DNA of 64,000 nt from UBA6663 sp044226485 (GTDB taxonomy: Bacteria > Chloroflexota > Anaerolineae > Anaerolineales > UBA6663): contig JBGAGY010000001.1 in the NCBI GenBank assembly GCA_044226485.1, positions 124,001 through 188,000 on the forward strand. Reading direction: 5' to 3'. Below the pieces are notes generated by a model that made no database searches, was not told where the DNA came from, and was given only the letters and a program-made list of their open reading frames with translations. Position numbers and translations under genes: made by a program. This document shows, in pieces, positions 8,648-16,850 of this stretch. How positions within the stretch are numbered: position 1 is the first letter of the stretch; the number at the start of each line of letters is the position of its first letter.

Positions 8648-9811
8648 ATGCAACCACGTCGATTGTCCATCATCAGCTCCGGTATCATCGCCGCGAGCCT
8701 GATCCTGAGCGCGTGCGCTCAGCCCACCCAGGCGCCTTCTGGCCAGATCACGGCGGCCGCGCCCACCGATGTTCCAGCCACGAAGGCACCGGAGGCGACC
8801 AAACCGGCCGCCACTGAAGCTACCGCTGCCACCGAGCCGCCGGCGGCAACGTCAGCACCGGCCGCAGCCTGGACGATCCCGAGCGTCCCCGCCCCGGCGG
8901 ATGTTCCCGGTGACATCATCACGGCCGGCAGCTCGACGGTCTACCCGCTCAGCCAGCGGATGGCAGAGCTGTACCAGAACGAAGGCGGCGGCAACGTCAC
9001 CGTCGACAGCATCGGCACCGGCGCTGGCTTCGAACGCTTCTGCAAGACCGGCGAGACCGACATCTCCAACGCCTCGCGCGCCATCAAGCAAGAAGAGATC
9101 GACAACTGCAAGGCCATCGGCCGCGTGCCGATCCCCTTCCGTGTCGGCACTGATGCCCTGGCCGTCGTGGTCAGCGCCGACAACACCTTCATCGACTACC
9201 TGACCTTCGCCGAACTGGCGACCGCCTACTCCACCGCCACCACCTGGGCCGACGTTCGCGCCGGCTGGCCAGCTGAGCCCATCCAGCGCTACTCGCCTGG
9301 CACCGACTCGGGCACCTTCGACTACTTCGTCGAAGCCGTCCTCCGCCCTACCTACGGCCAGGACAACAGCGCCGACAAGAACGCCATCCTCAACTCCACC
9401 GGCACTCAGTTCTCCGAGAACGACGCCACCCTCGTCGCCGGCGTCGAGGGCAGCCCCTACGCCATCGGCTACTTCGGCTACGCCTACTACGCCGCCGAGG
9501 GCGGCAAGCTCAAGGCCGTGCCGATCGTGCCCGCCAAGGTCGAGACGCCGAGCGTCGAGGCCGCGGTGGCCCCGAGTGAAGCCTCGGTCAACGCCGCGAC
9601 CTACCCGCTCGCCCGCCCGCTCTACATCTACTCCGACGCCAAGATCCTGGCCGACAAGCCGCAGGTCGCCGCCTTCATCGGCTTCTATCTGACCCACGTC
9701 GATCAGGAGATCTCGGACATCGGCTACTTCCCAGCCCCGAATGCCGCGCTCGGCAACTCCATCGGAACCTGGCTCGATGCGCTGCAGTTGCTGCCGGATC
9801 TTGGGATGTAG
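8648..9811 (+). CDS. pstS: Phosphate ABC transporter, substrate-binding lipoprotein PstS
   Basis: The protein begins MQPRRLSIISSGIIAASL and continues to LILSACAQ, a lipoprotein signal with lipobox LSAC. A long Ala/Thr/Pro linker (to about residue 80) tethers the binding domain. PstS marks are TAGSSTVYPLSQRMAE, the segment DISNASRAIKQEE, and RYSPGTDSGTFDYF. The ATG at 8648 was preferred over earlier starts (8609, 8630) because AGGAGAA lies about 10 bases upstream and the signal peptide then has normal length. First gene of pstSCAB, under the Pho-box-like repeats. Confidence 0.93.
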   Translation: MQPRRLSIISSGIIAASLILSACAQPTQAPSGQITAAAPTDVPATKAPEATKPAATEATAATEPPAATSAPAAAWTIPSVPAPADVPGDIITAGSSTVYPLSQRMAELYQNEGGGNVTVDSIGTGAGFERFCKTGETDISNASRAIKQEEIDNCKAIGRVPIPFRVGTDALAVVVSADNTFIDYLTFAELATAYSTATTWADVRAGWPAEPIQRYSPGTDSGTFDYFVEAVLRPTYGQDNSADKNAILNSTGTQFSENDATLVAGVEGSPYAIGYFGYAYYAAEGGKLKAVPIVPAKVETPSVEAAVAPSEASVNAATYPLARPLYIYSDAKILADKPQVAAFIGFYLTHVDQEISDIGYFPAPNAALGNSIGTWLDALQLLPDLGM

Positions 9812-9830
9812 CGAGACGCACTGACTTACC

Positions 9831-9862
9831 CGGGCCTGGCTACCGAGATGAGGCCAGGCCCG
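9831..9862 (+). terminator. Hairpin between pstS and pstC
   Basis: A perfect 10-bp stem (9831-9840 with 9853-9862, 12-nt loop) without a T tract, 20 bases after the pstS stop. It is likely a stabilising or partial termination element allowing excess PstS. A weaker 5-bp stem followed by tttt lies at 9939-9964 in the same 205-bp gap. Confidence 0.55.
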
Positions 9863-10016
9863 ATCGCCCGGCAGCGGAGCCCACCCGAATCGCCGCTGCC
9901 GGACCTGGAGAATCGACCATGCCTGACCACGCTCCCGTGCCCATCGGACCCGCCGTGGGCTTTTGCTATCATCGGGCGGGCAGCTCCCTGTCCCTCGTCC
10001 CTTCAGCGAAGGCGCT

Positions 10017-10979
10017 ATGACACAGGCACTCCCGTCCTTGACGACGCCCGCCGCCCCGGCCCAGCCTGAAGACTGGTCACTGCGCCTGCGACGAAAGTCG
10101 CGGCCAGGCGAGGCCTTCATCCAGGCCCTCCTCTTTCTCAGCGGCGCGATCTCTATCCTGACGACGGTTGGGATCGTGTTCGTGCTCGGCAACGAATCGC
10201 TGTCGTTTTTCTTGGATCCGGACGTCAGCATCGTCGAGTTCTTCACGGGCCTCAAGTGGCAACCGCAGATCGGCGAGTTCGGCGTGTGGCCGCTCGTGAA
10301 CGCCACGCTGATGACGAGCCTGATCGCCATGCTCGTCGCGATGCCGCTCGGGCTGTTCGCCGCGATCTACCTGAGCGAGTACGCGGCGCCACGCGCGAAG
10401 GCCGTCTTGAAGCCGACGCTCGAGATCCTGGCGGGCATCCCGACAGTGGTCTTCGGCTTCTTCGCGCTGACTTTCATCACCCCAATCCTGCGCAGCATCT
10501 TCGGTCAGGACACGGTCCAGATCTACAACGACGCGTCGGCCGGCCTCGTGATGGGGCTCATGATCGTGCCCCTCATCGCCTCCATGAGCGAAGACGCGCT
10601 CAGCGCCGTGCCACGCGCCCTTCGCGAGGGCGCCTACGGCCTGGGCGCGACCAAATTCGAGACGGCGATCCAGGTGGTGGTGCCGGCCGCGCTCTCGGGC
10701 CTCGTCGCGTCGTTCATCATCGGGATCTCGCGCGCGGTCGGCGAGACCATGATCGTGGCCATCGCGGCCGGCGCGACCTCGCAGCTGACCTTCAATCCCT
10801 TCGATGCCGCCGAGACGATCACGGGCCACATCGCGCGCATCAGCGGCGGCGACCTAAGTTACGGCTCGCTCGACTACCGCAGCCTCTTCGCCCTGGCGCT
10901 GACGCTCTTCGGCATGACGCTGGGCCTTAACCTGTTGAGCCGCTGGCTGGTCAGCCGCTTCCGGGAGCAATACGACTGA
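10017..10979 (+). CDS. pstC: Phosphate ABC transporter permease PstC
   Basis: 320 residues with six predicted membrane helices. The family signatures are LFAAIYLSEYA, LEILAGIPTVVFGFFAL and the EAA loop LREGAYGLGATKFETAIQVV, followed by RAVGETMIVAIAAG. ATG 10017 is preferred to the upstream frame opening at 9963 because it starts the conserved cytoplasmic N-terminus after an aggcgct run. Its stop (TGA) overlaps the pstA ATG by one base. Confidence 0.93.
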   Translation: MTQALPSLTTPAAPAQPEDWSLRLRRKSRPGEAFIQALLFLSGAISILTTVGIVFVLGNESLSFFLDPDVSIVEFFTGLKWQPQIGEFGVWPLVNATLMTSLIAMLVAMPLGLFAAIYLSEYAAPRAKAVLKPTLEILAGIPTVVFGFFALTFITPILRSIFGQDTVQIYNDASAGLVMGLMIVPLIASMSEDALSAVPRALREGAYGLGATKFETAIQVVVPAALSGLVASFIIGISRAVGETMIVAIAAGATSQLTFNPFDAAETITGHIARISGGDLSYGSLDYRSLFALALTLFGMTLGLNLLSRWLVSRFREQYD

Positions 10980-12223
10980 TGGCCACCGCAGACCTCACCC
11001 CCTCCGGTCTCGACACCTTCCGGCCGAATCTCGCCGGGCGTCATTCGGCCGGTCGCGCCTGGGAACTTACGTTCCTGGCGGCCACCTGCGTCGGCATCCT
11101 CGGCCTGATCCTGTTGATATTCAACATCGTCAACAACGCCTTCGGCCTCGTCGCCTACGTCGACGCCAACGATTACGCACAGTACTCGCCGATCCCGGTG
11201 GACCAACTGGCGACCGGCGACCTTGTCGTGTTGTTGACGAACGAGTTATCCAAGGGCGCGATCAACAAGCTCAACGCCGAACAGCCACTGGCCGAACGGT
11301 CGCGCGCCGACCTGCTGGCGCTTGTGTACGAACGCATCCTGGAACGCAAGGTCGTGGCAAGCTCGACGCTCATCGAGGCGCTCTTCGAGCGCAAGGCTTT
11401 CGAAGCCTCCGCGCTTGAGGAAGATCCCAAGGCCCGGATCGAATTCCGGTCCTGGCTGTCGGCGGATTTCCTGACCGAGCCGATGTCAAGCCAGGCGCTC
11501 TTCGCCGGCGTGCGCACCGCCATCCTCGGCTCGCTCATGCTCATCGGCCTCACCATCGCGATCGCCCTGCCCATCGGCACCGGCGCCGCCATCTACCTCC
11601 AGGAATACGCCGACAAGAGCCTGATCAACCGCATCATCGAGACCAACATCTACAACCTCGCCGGCGTGCCCTCGATCGTCTACGGCATGCTCGGCCTGGC
11701 CGTCTTTGTCCGCGTGCTCGAACCGCTCACCAGCGGCGCGATCTTCGGCCCCACCGACAGCAACGGCCGCACGATCCTCTCGGCCGCGCTCACCATGGCG
11801 CTGCTCGTCCTGCCCTTGATCATCGTCAACGCTCAGGAGGCGCTCAAGGCCGTGCCCGACTCGCTGCGCCAGGCTGCCTACGGCGTCGGCGCGACGCGCT
11901 GGCAGACGATCTGGCATCACGTCCTGCCTCAGGCGATCCCGGGCATCCTCACCGGCAGCATCCTGGCCGTCTCACGCGCCATCGGCGAGACCGCGCCGCT
12001 GATCGTCATCGGCGCCTCGACCTTCATCACCGCCGACCCGACCGGACCGTTCTCGAGCTTCACGGCGCTGCCGATCCAGATCTACAACTGGACCGTGCAG
12101 CCTCAGGCCGAGTTTCACAATCTCGCGGGCGCCGCCATTCTGGTGCTCCTTATTCTTCTGCTCACCCTGAATGCGTCAGCCATCATCCTGCGCAATCGTC
12201 TGAGCGCCCGACGGGTGATCTGA
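10979..12223 (+). CDS. pstA: Phosphate ABC transporter permease PstA with large extracytoplasmic insert
   Basis: 414 residues, longer than the roughly 280-300 typical of PstA. After the first helix (TCVGILGLILLIFNIVNNAF) there is a polar, charged insert of about 110 residues (about 60-175) before the canonical core: IGTGAAIYLQEYADKS, NLAGVPSIVYGMLGLAVF and the EAA loop LRQAAYGVGATRWQTIWHHV, then RAIGETAPLIVIGA. The insert should face outside and might interact with PstS. Overlaps pstC by one base and pstB by one base. Confidence 0.92.
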   Translation: MATADLTPSGLDTFRPNLAGRHSAGRAWELTFLAATCVGILGLILLIFNIVNNAFGLVAYVDANDYAQYSPIPVDQLATGDLVVLLTNELSKGAINKLNAEQPLAERSRADLLALVYERILERKVVASSTLIEALFERKAFEASALEEDPKARIEFRSWLSADFLTEPMSSQALFAGVRTAILGSLMLIGLTIAIALPIGTGAAIYLQEYADKSLINRIIETNIYNLAGVPSIVYGMLGLAVFVRVLEPLTSGAIFGPTDSNGRTILSAALTMALLVLPLIIVNAQEALKAVPDSLRQAAYGVGATRWQTIWHHVLPQAIPGILTGSILAVSRAIGETAPLIVIGASTFITADPTGPFSSFTALPIQIYNWTVQPQAEFHNLAGAAILVLLILLLTLNASAIILRNRLSARRVI

Positions 12224-13083
12224 TGACTTCCACATTCCCTGTGCAGACAACTATGACAGATTCGACACGGCTCAAGCCCCTTGTGGCGACGCAGACCTCG
12301 ACGACCGAGGCCAACGAAATCGCCATCGAAGCGAACCACATCAACATCTACTACGGCGCGTTCAAGGCGATCCACGATGTGTCGATGGGCGTCGAAGGGC
12401 GCAAGATCACGGCCATCATCGGGCCGTCGGGCTGCGGCAAGAGCACGCTGCTGCGCGCCTTCAACCGCATGAACGACTTCGTGCCCACCGCACGGGTCGA
12501 AGGCGAGATCCTGCTCCACGGCCAGAACCTTTACGCGCCCGAGGTCGATGCGGTCGAGGTGCGCCGGCGCGTGGGCATGGTCTTCCAGAAGCCCAACCCG
12601 TTCCCGAAGAGCATCTACGACAACATCGCCTGGGCGGCGCGGCTGAACGGTTACCGCGGCGACATGGACAAGCTGGTCGAGGAGAGCCTGCGCGGCGCGG
12701 CGTTGTGGGACGAGGTCAAGGACAAGCTCAAGCAGAGCGGGCTGAGCCTGTCGGGCGGCCAGCAGCAGCGCCTGTGCATCGCGCGCACGATCGCGATCCG
12801 GCCGGAGATCATCCTGATGGACGAGCCGTGCTCGGCGCTCGACCCGATCGCGACGATCAAGATCGAAGAGCTGATGCAGGAGCTCAAGCAGCGCTACACG
12901 ATCATCATCGTCACGCACAACATGCAGCAGGCGGCGCGCGTGTCGGACCGGACCGCGATGATGATGCTGACCGAGGACGGCAAGCGCTCGGGCACCTTGA
13001 TCGAGTTCGACGACACCAACGTGATCTTCACCCGTCCCAAGGACAAGCGCACCGAGGACTACGTCTCCGGCCGCTTTGGTTGA
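12223..13083 (+). CDS. pstB: Phosphate ABC transporter ATP-binding protein PstB
   Basis: 286 residues. The PstB hallmarks are INIYYGAFKAIHDVSM, Walker A IGPSGCGKSTLLRAFNRMND, VGMVFQKPNPFPKSIYDNIA, signature LSGGQQQRLCIARTIA, Walker B ILMDEPCSALDPIAT and THNMQQAARVSDRTAMM. About 30 residues precede the core, so translation may alternatively start at the ATG at 12253. It completes the Pst complex and is followed by the HD and phoU genes. Confidence 0.95.
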   Translation: MTSTFPVQTTMTDSTRLKPLVATQTSTTEANEIAIEANHINIYYGAFKAIHDVSMGVEGRKITAIIGPSGCGKSTLLRAFNRMNDFVPTARVEGEILLHGQNLYAPEVDAVEVRRRVGMVFQKPNPFPKSIYDNIAWAARLNGYRGDMDKLVEESLRGAALWDEVKDKLKQSGLSLSGGQQQRLCIARTIAIRPEIILMDEPCSALDPIATIKIEELMQELKQRYTIIIVTHNMQQAARVSDRTAMMMLTEDGKRSGTLIEFDDTNVIFTRPKDKRTEDYVSGRFG

Positions 13084-13119
13084 TCCGTCGTCGCGAGTCT
13101 GTCTGCCACACGAGCCGCT

Positions 13120-13929
13120 ATGACGTCGTACGCCCTTCCGAACCCACAGCCATCAGGCGCTCAACGAGCGTCGGCCCCGTCGCGCGCGCTCGCCTTCAGC
13201 GTGCCGGCCAAGCACAACCCACGGCTGCAGGCGCTGGTCGAGCGGATCGATGCCGACGACGAACTGCGGCAACTCTGGCGGTCGGCGAACGTGAACGCCG
13301 GGGAGCGCTGCGGGTTGGGCGATCACGGCGAGACCCACGCCCGAATTGTGGCAAACGCCGGCCTGCGCCTGCTGCGGATCCTGCTCGAGGCTGGACACCG
13401 TTCAGGCGTCGTGGACGGACACGGCATGCTCCGCGCCGATGCAGAGGTCGTGGTCGTCCTCGCAGGCGTGTTGCATGACGTCGGCCTCAGTGTGAGCGTG
13501 GCCGACCCCGGCAGCGCTGGTCTCATGCTTGCGCGCGCCAGGGCCGCGCAACTGCTGGACGGGCTATACCGGCCGACCGAGTGCATCGCGCTCATCGTCG
13601 AGGCCCTGCACGCCATTCATGCGCATCACCAAAGAAGTGGCGCCCTGACCCTCGAGGCCGCTGTGCTGACGACCGCCGACGTGCTGGATCTGAGCAAGGG
13701 ACGAGTAGGCGCAACGGAAGGTGAAGCTGACGACGTCGAGTCGGTTCACATCACCCGGGGGGTGAGCCGGCCCGTTCGGGTTGAGATCCACCTCGGCGCT
13801 TCGAGCAGCCTGCCCGTCGTGACTCGGCGGCTCAGCGGGCGCCTTGGAACCCTGTCGATCACCGATGCTCTCGAGTTCGTCGTGCACCAGGCGTCGGCAG
13901 CGACCCGACACTTTGTCCTTCCGAAGTAA
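13120..13929 (+). CDS. HD-domain phosphohydrolase-like protein
   Basis: 269 residues. Metal-binding HD residues are visible: His in GDHGETHARIVANAG, the HD pair in VLAGVLHDVGLSV, His-rich ALHAIHAHHQ and a final Asp in LTTADVLDLSKGR. The C-terminal 70 residues form an unassigned beta-rich tail. HD enzymes hydrolyse phosphoesters or nucleotides, but the substrate is not evident. Its place between pstB and phoU, 36 bases after pstB and 45 before phoU, suggests co-transcription and a role in phosphate or nucleotide signalling. Confidence 0.75.
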   Translation: MTSYALPNPQPSGAQRASAPSRALAFSVPAKHNPRLQALVERIDADDELRQLWRSANVNAGERCGLGDHGETHARIVANAGLRLLRILLEAGHRSGVVDGHGMLRADAEVVVVLAGVLHDVGLSVSVADPGSAGLMLARARAAQLLDGLYRPTECIALIVEALHAIHAHHQRSGALTLEAAVLTTADVLDLSKGRVGATEGEADDVESVHITRGVSRPVRVEIHLGASSSLPVVTRRLSGRLGTLSITDALEFVVHQASAATRHFVLPK

Positions 13930-13974
13930 TTCACCCACAGGCGTGGCGTTTGCGATCGCCATCACAGGAGTTTC

Positions 13975-14661
13975 ATGGCCACCACCACTCACCGCTGGCA
14001 CTTCGATCAAGAATTGAACGGCCTCCAAGACGATCTCTTGCGCATGGGCAGCCTCGTGGATGAGGCCCTGGCCCGAGCCCTCCAGGCCTTGGAAGATCAG
14101 GATCTGGATGCGGCGCGCCGGGTCGCCCTGGATGACGCTCGGATCAACGAGATCCGGTTCAAGATCGAAGAACGTTGTCTCTTGCTCATCGCCCGCGAAC
14201 AACCCGTCGCGACGGATCTGCGCGCGATCGTGGCCGCCCTCACCATCGCGAGCGAAATCGAACGAATGGGCGATCATGCCGCCGGGATCGCCAAGACGGT
14301 CCTGCGGATGGGTTCTCAGGCGCCGCTGATGCCGTTGGTTGATCTGCATCGCATGGCTGATGAGGGCCGATCCATGTTGCGCACCTCGCTAGACGCGTAT
14401 GTGAAGCGCGACTCGGAACTCGCGCAGAGTGTGGCCTGGCGCGACGACGTCATCGACGAGTTGTACCAGGATGTCTTCCGCCAGATCGTGGCATTGATCT
14501 CCGACGACACCGCCAGCACAACGCGCGCCATGTATCTGCTCTTCACCGGCCACAACCTCGAGCGCATCGGCGACCGCTGTGTGAACATCGCTGAGCGCGT
14601 CATCTTTATCAATAGTGGCACGATGAAAGAGCTCAGCGCGGGCCCTGACGAGCACATTTGA
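13975..14661 (+). CDS. phoU: Phosphate signalling protein PhoU
   Basis: 228 residues in two three-helix repeats, each with the acidic metal motif of PhoU (RINEIRFKIEERCLLL and RDDVIDELYQDVFRQ, and the pair EIERMGDHAAGIAKTV / NLERIGDRCVNIAERV). PhoU links Pst transport state to PhoR and represses the Pho regulon when phosphate is plentiful. An aggag site lies just before the ATG. Confidence 0.93.
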   Translation: MATTTHRWHFDQELNGLQDDLLRMGSLVDEALARALQALEDQDLDAARRVALDDARINEIRFKIEERCLLLIAREQPVATDLRAIVAALTIASEIERMGDHAAGIAKTVLRMGSQAPLMPLVDLHRMADEGRSMLRTSLDAYVKRDSELAQSVAWRDDVIDELYQDVFRQIVALISDDTASTTRAMYLLFTGHNLERIGDRCVNIAERVIFINSGTMKELSAGPDEHI

Positions 14662-14712
14662 CCTCGACCAGAGGCCGTACTTCGCAGTCTGCCGCTATGC
14701 ATTGGCCATACA

Positions 14713-14764
14713 CACAGGGAGGCATCGAGCCCACCAATGCCGGTGGGCTCGATGCCTCCCTGTG
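14713..14764. terminator. Perfect 23-bp inverted repeat after phoU
   Basis: Arms 14713-14735 and 14742-14764 are exact complements with a 6-nt loop (aatgcc). No T tract follows (ctcttgcc). It probably ends the pst-phoU transcript. The remaining sequence to 15047 has only the repeats listed next. Confidence 0.7.
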
Positions 14765-14869
14765 CTCTTGCCCCGCACACGATGCCGCCGAGAACGAAAG
14801 CGAGCCATCATGATCGCCGCAGGCGACTCCCTCGATCCCAACCATTCGTAACAGCCGAACGCCTCAACA

Positions 14870-14895
14870 TTAAGCCGAGTTGATCAGGGCTTAAC
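14870..14895 (+). promoter_or_regulatory. Weak Pho-box-like repeats
   Basis: TTAAG (14870), TTGAT (14880) and TTAAC (14891) repeat at 10-11 bp, about 150 bases before the receiver gene. No convincing -10 follows, so this is tentative. Confidence 0.25.
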
Positions 14896-15047
14896 CTTAC
14901 ACGCCAAAAGACGCACCCCTTCCCGACGAGAGCCACCTCACAGTCAAGCGGCTGTCGATTCTCGTGCAACTTGCCACTACACATGTAGGAGGCCGGGCCG
15001 TATCATGCGCCGCTACCCAATCCTGGCCCACTACCTTTTGCGCCTTT

Positions 15048-15437
15048 ATGAGCCTGTCTTCCACGATTACCCCAAAGCGTTCCCACCTCCTGTGTGTCGA
15101 TCCAGCCGCCAGTTACCTGCGGCTGTATCTGCGAGAGCTGGAACCACAGGGGCACATGGTGGCGGTAGCCGCGAGCGGCCAGGATGCCATGGCCTATGTC
15201 GAAAGCCACAGGATCGATCTAGCGTTTGTGGAGATGGAATTGCCCGATATGTCCGGCCGGGAAGTCATCCATCGCATTCGGACTGAACGAGGTCTGGCGC
15301 ACATCCCGGTGGTGGCGACGTCGACAGGTTCGATCCTCAACGACCTGAGCTTCGTGACACATTATCCAAACGTGGTGGTTCTTCGGAAGCCGTTCTCAGG
15401 AGTGCGCCTTGTCAAGCTGGTGGCTCGGCTGCTCTGA
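15048..15437 (+). CDS. Stand-alone receiver-domain protein
   Basis: 129 residues forming one CheY-like receiver: LLCVDPAASYLRLYLRELE at the first strand, a likely phospho-acceptor position in IDLAFVEMELPDMSG and the Lys of VVLRKPFSGVRL. The canonical acceptor Asp appears to be Glu (FVEMEL), and the acidic pair is reduced to a single Asp, so phosphorylation is doubtful. The frame is open back to 14964, but ATG 15048 precedes the fold directly. No kinase adjoins; PhoR could be a partner, which is speculative. Confidence 0.65.
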   Translation: MSLSSTITPKRSHLLCVDPAASYLRLYLRELEPQGHMVAVAASGQDAMAYVESHRIDLAFVEMELPDMSGREVIHRIRTERGLAHIPVVATSTGSILNDLSFVTHYPNVVVLRKPFSGVRLVKLVARLL

Positions 15438-15563
15438 CTGCCTTGCGCAACGCAGGTGCGGACGAGACCCCGAGCGGATGCCCCCGATCCGCCGCCCGGC
15501 ACGTTTCGACCCATGTCGACAACGTCGCGATGCCTGGGCCCCAGTGTGAGGGCTGGAGCAGCC

Positions 15564-16850
15564 TCACCGGGCGATCTGATCCGCCCGGCGCGCAGCCGCC
15601 GACAGGCCCGTCGCGCGCGAGAGGATCACGGCGGCGACGACGAGCAGGAGCGAGCCCGTCCAATACGGTGCGCCGCGCATGACATGATCGTACACAGCGC
15701 CGGCGCCAAGCGGGCCGAGGATATTCATCAGGCTCCCGACGGCCGAGGTCACGCCCATCAGCATGCCGGCCTCGCGATGATCCACCCGCTCCACGCTCAA
15801 CGTCGTCATCGCGGGAAAGATGAAGGCGCTCATCATACTACCCAGCATGTTGAGCGCGAACGCCAGCCAGACCAGCGGAGCGAGAAAGACCGAGATATAG
15901 AAAACCGACAGCCCGATCAGGCTATAGACGGCGCTCTTCTTCTCGCCCAGGCGTGGCGTCCATCTCGGAACCAGAAACGTGTTCGAGAACGCAATGCCGA
16001 CGCCGGCCATCATCATCATGGCGCTCAGCTGCCAGGTCTCGGCCGAGAACTTCTCGATCATGAAGAGCGCCGATGTGCCGGCCACGCCGTTGAAGGCGAA
16101 GGTGAACACAGCATAGACAAGGATCAAGGTGCCCAGACCCGGGCGGCGCGCCATCTCGAAGATCGAATGAACAGGATCGAGGTCTCGCAGGCGGAACGGC
16201 GTCGTATCGCGCCGCTCTTTCGGCAACGACTCGGGCAGCAGGAAATAACCGAGGACGACGTTGAGCAGCGTGACGACGCCGGCCACATAAGCCGGGGTCT
16301 CAAGGCTGAACTGTCCCATCAGGCCGCCCAGAGCCGGGCCGAGGATCAACCCCAGGCTCCAGGCCGTCGAGATGCTGGCGAAGTTCTTCGAGCGCTCTTC
16401 GGGTTTCGAGATGTCGGCGATATAGGCGCTCGCCGTCGACAGGTTGCCGCTGGTGAGCCCGCCGATCAACCGGCCGAAGATGAGCATCGCCAGGGATCCG
16501 CCTACTCCGAACAGGAAGTAGCCGACCGCCTGGCCGAAGAGGCTGAAGAGCAGCACCGGGCGGCGGCCCCAGCGATCGCCGAGCTTGCCGAACAACGGTG
16601 CAGCGATGAATTGCCCGGCCGCATACACGACCGGCACGAGCGTGACGATCAGAGCCGAGCTGCTATAGCGCAGGATGATCTGCGGCGCGACCGGCGAGAG
16701 CAACGTGATGCCGATGACGTCCATCAGCATCACGAAGATGATCAGGCCCAGCGACCCTTTTCTTCTCTTTGGGTCCAGCGACGGTTGGGTGGCGACGGGC
16801 GTGTCCGGCGTGAGGTGTTCCAAAACCATGGCTCCGCGACGTCGACTCAC
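15564..16850 (-). CDS. MFS transporter, 12-helix (TetA/multidrug-like)
   Basis: 428 residues (GTG start overlapping the glk stop as GTGA; an ATG at 16829 is an alternative). The first helix is LGLIIFVMLMDVIGITLLSP, and the MFS loop motif GKLGDRWGRRPVLL follows the second helix. The second half repeats the fold (FMIEKFSAETWQLSAMMMMA). TetA-type proteins export drugs or sugars, but as last gene of an operon with CGD subunits and glucokinase it could move a sugar or an aglycone. Substrate unknown. Confidence 0.8.
   Translation of the reverse strand: MSRRRGAMVLEHLTPDTPVATQPSLDPKRRKGSLGLIIFVMLMDVIGITLLSPVAPQIILRYSSSALIVTLVPVVYAAGQFIAAPLFGKLGDRWGRRPVLLFSLFGQAVGYFLFGVGGSLAMLIFGRLIGGLTSGNLSTASAYIADISKPEERSKNFASISTAWSLGLILGPALGGLMGQFSLETPAYVAGVVTLLNVVLGYFLLPESLPKERRDTTPFRLRDLDPVHSIFEMARRPGLGTLILVYAVFTFAFNGVAGTSALFMIEKFSAETWQLSAMMMMAGVGIAFSNTFLVPRWTPRLGEKKSAVYSLIGLSVFYISVFLAPLVWLAFALNMLGSMMSAFIFPAMTTLSVERVDHREAGMLMGVTSAVGSLMNILGPLGAGAVYDHVMRGAPYWTGSLLLVVAAVILSRATGLSAAARRADQIAR

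Noticed and set aside
8852..10330. A 492-codon minus-strand frame over pstS and pstC.
   Set aside because: It lies opposite two clearly conserved genes, and its product is Gly/Val/Asp-rich without motifs.
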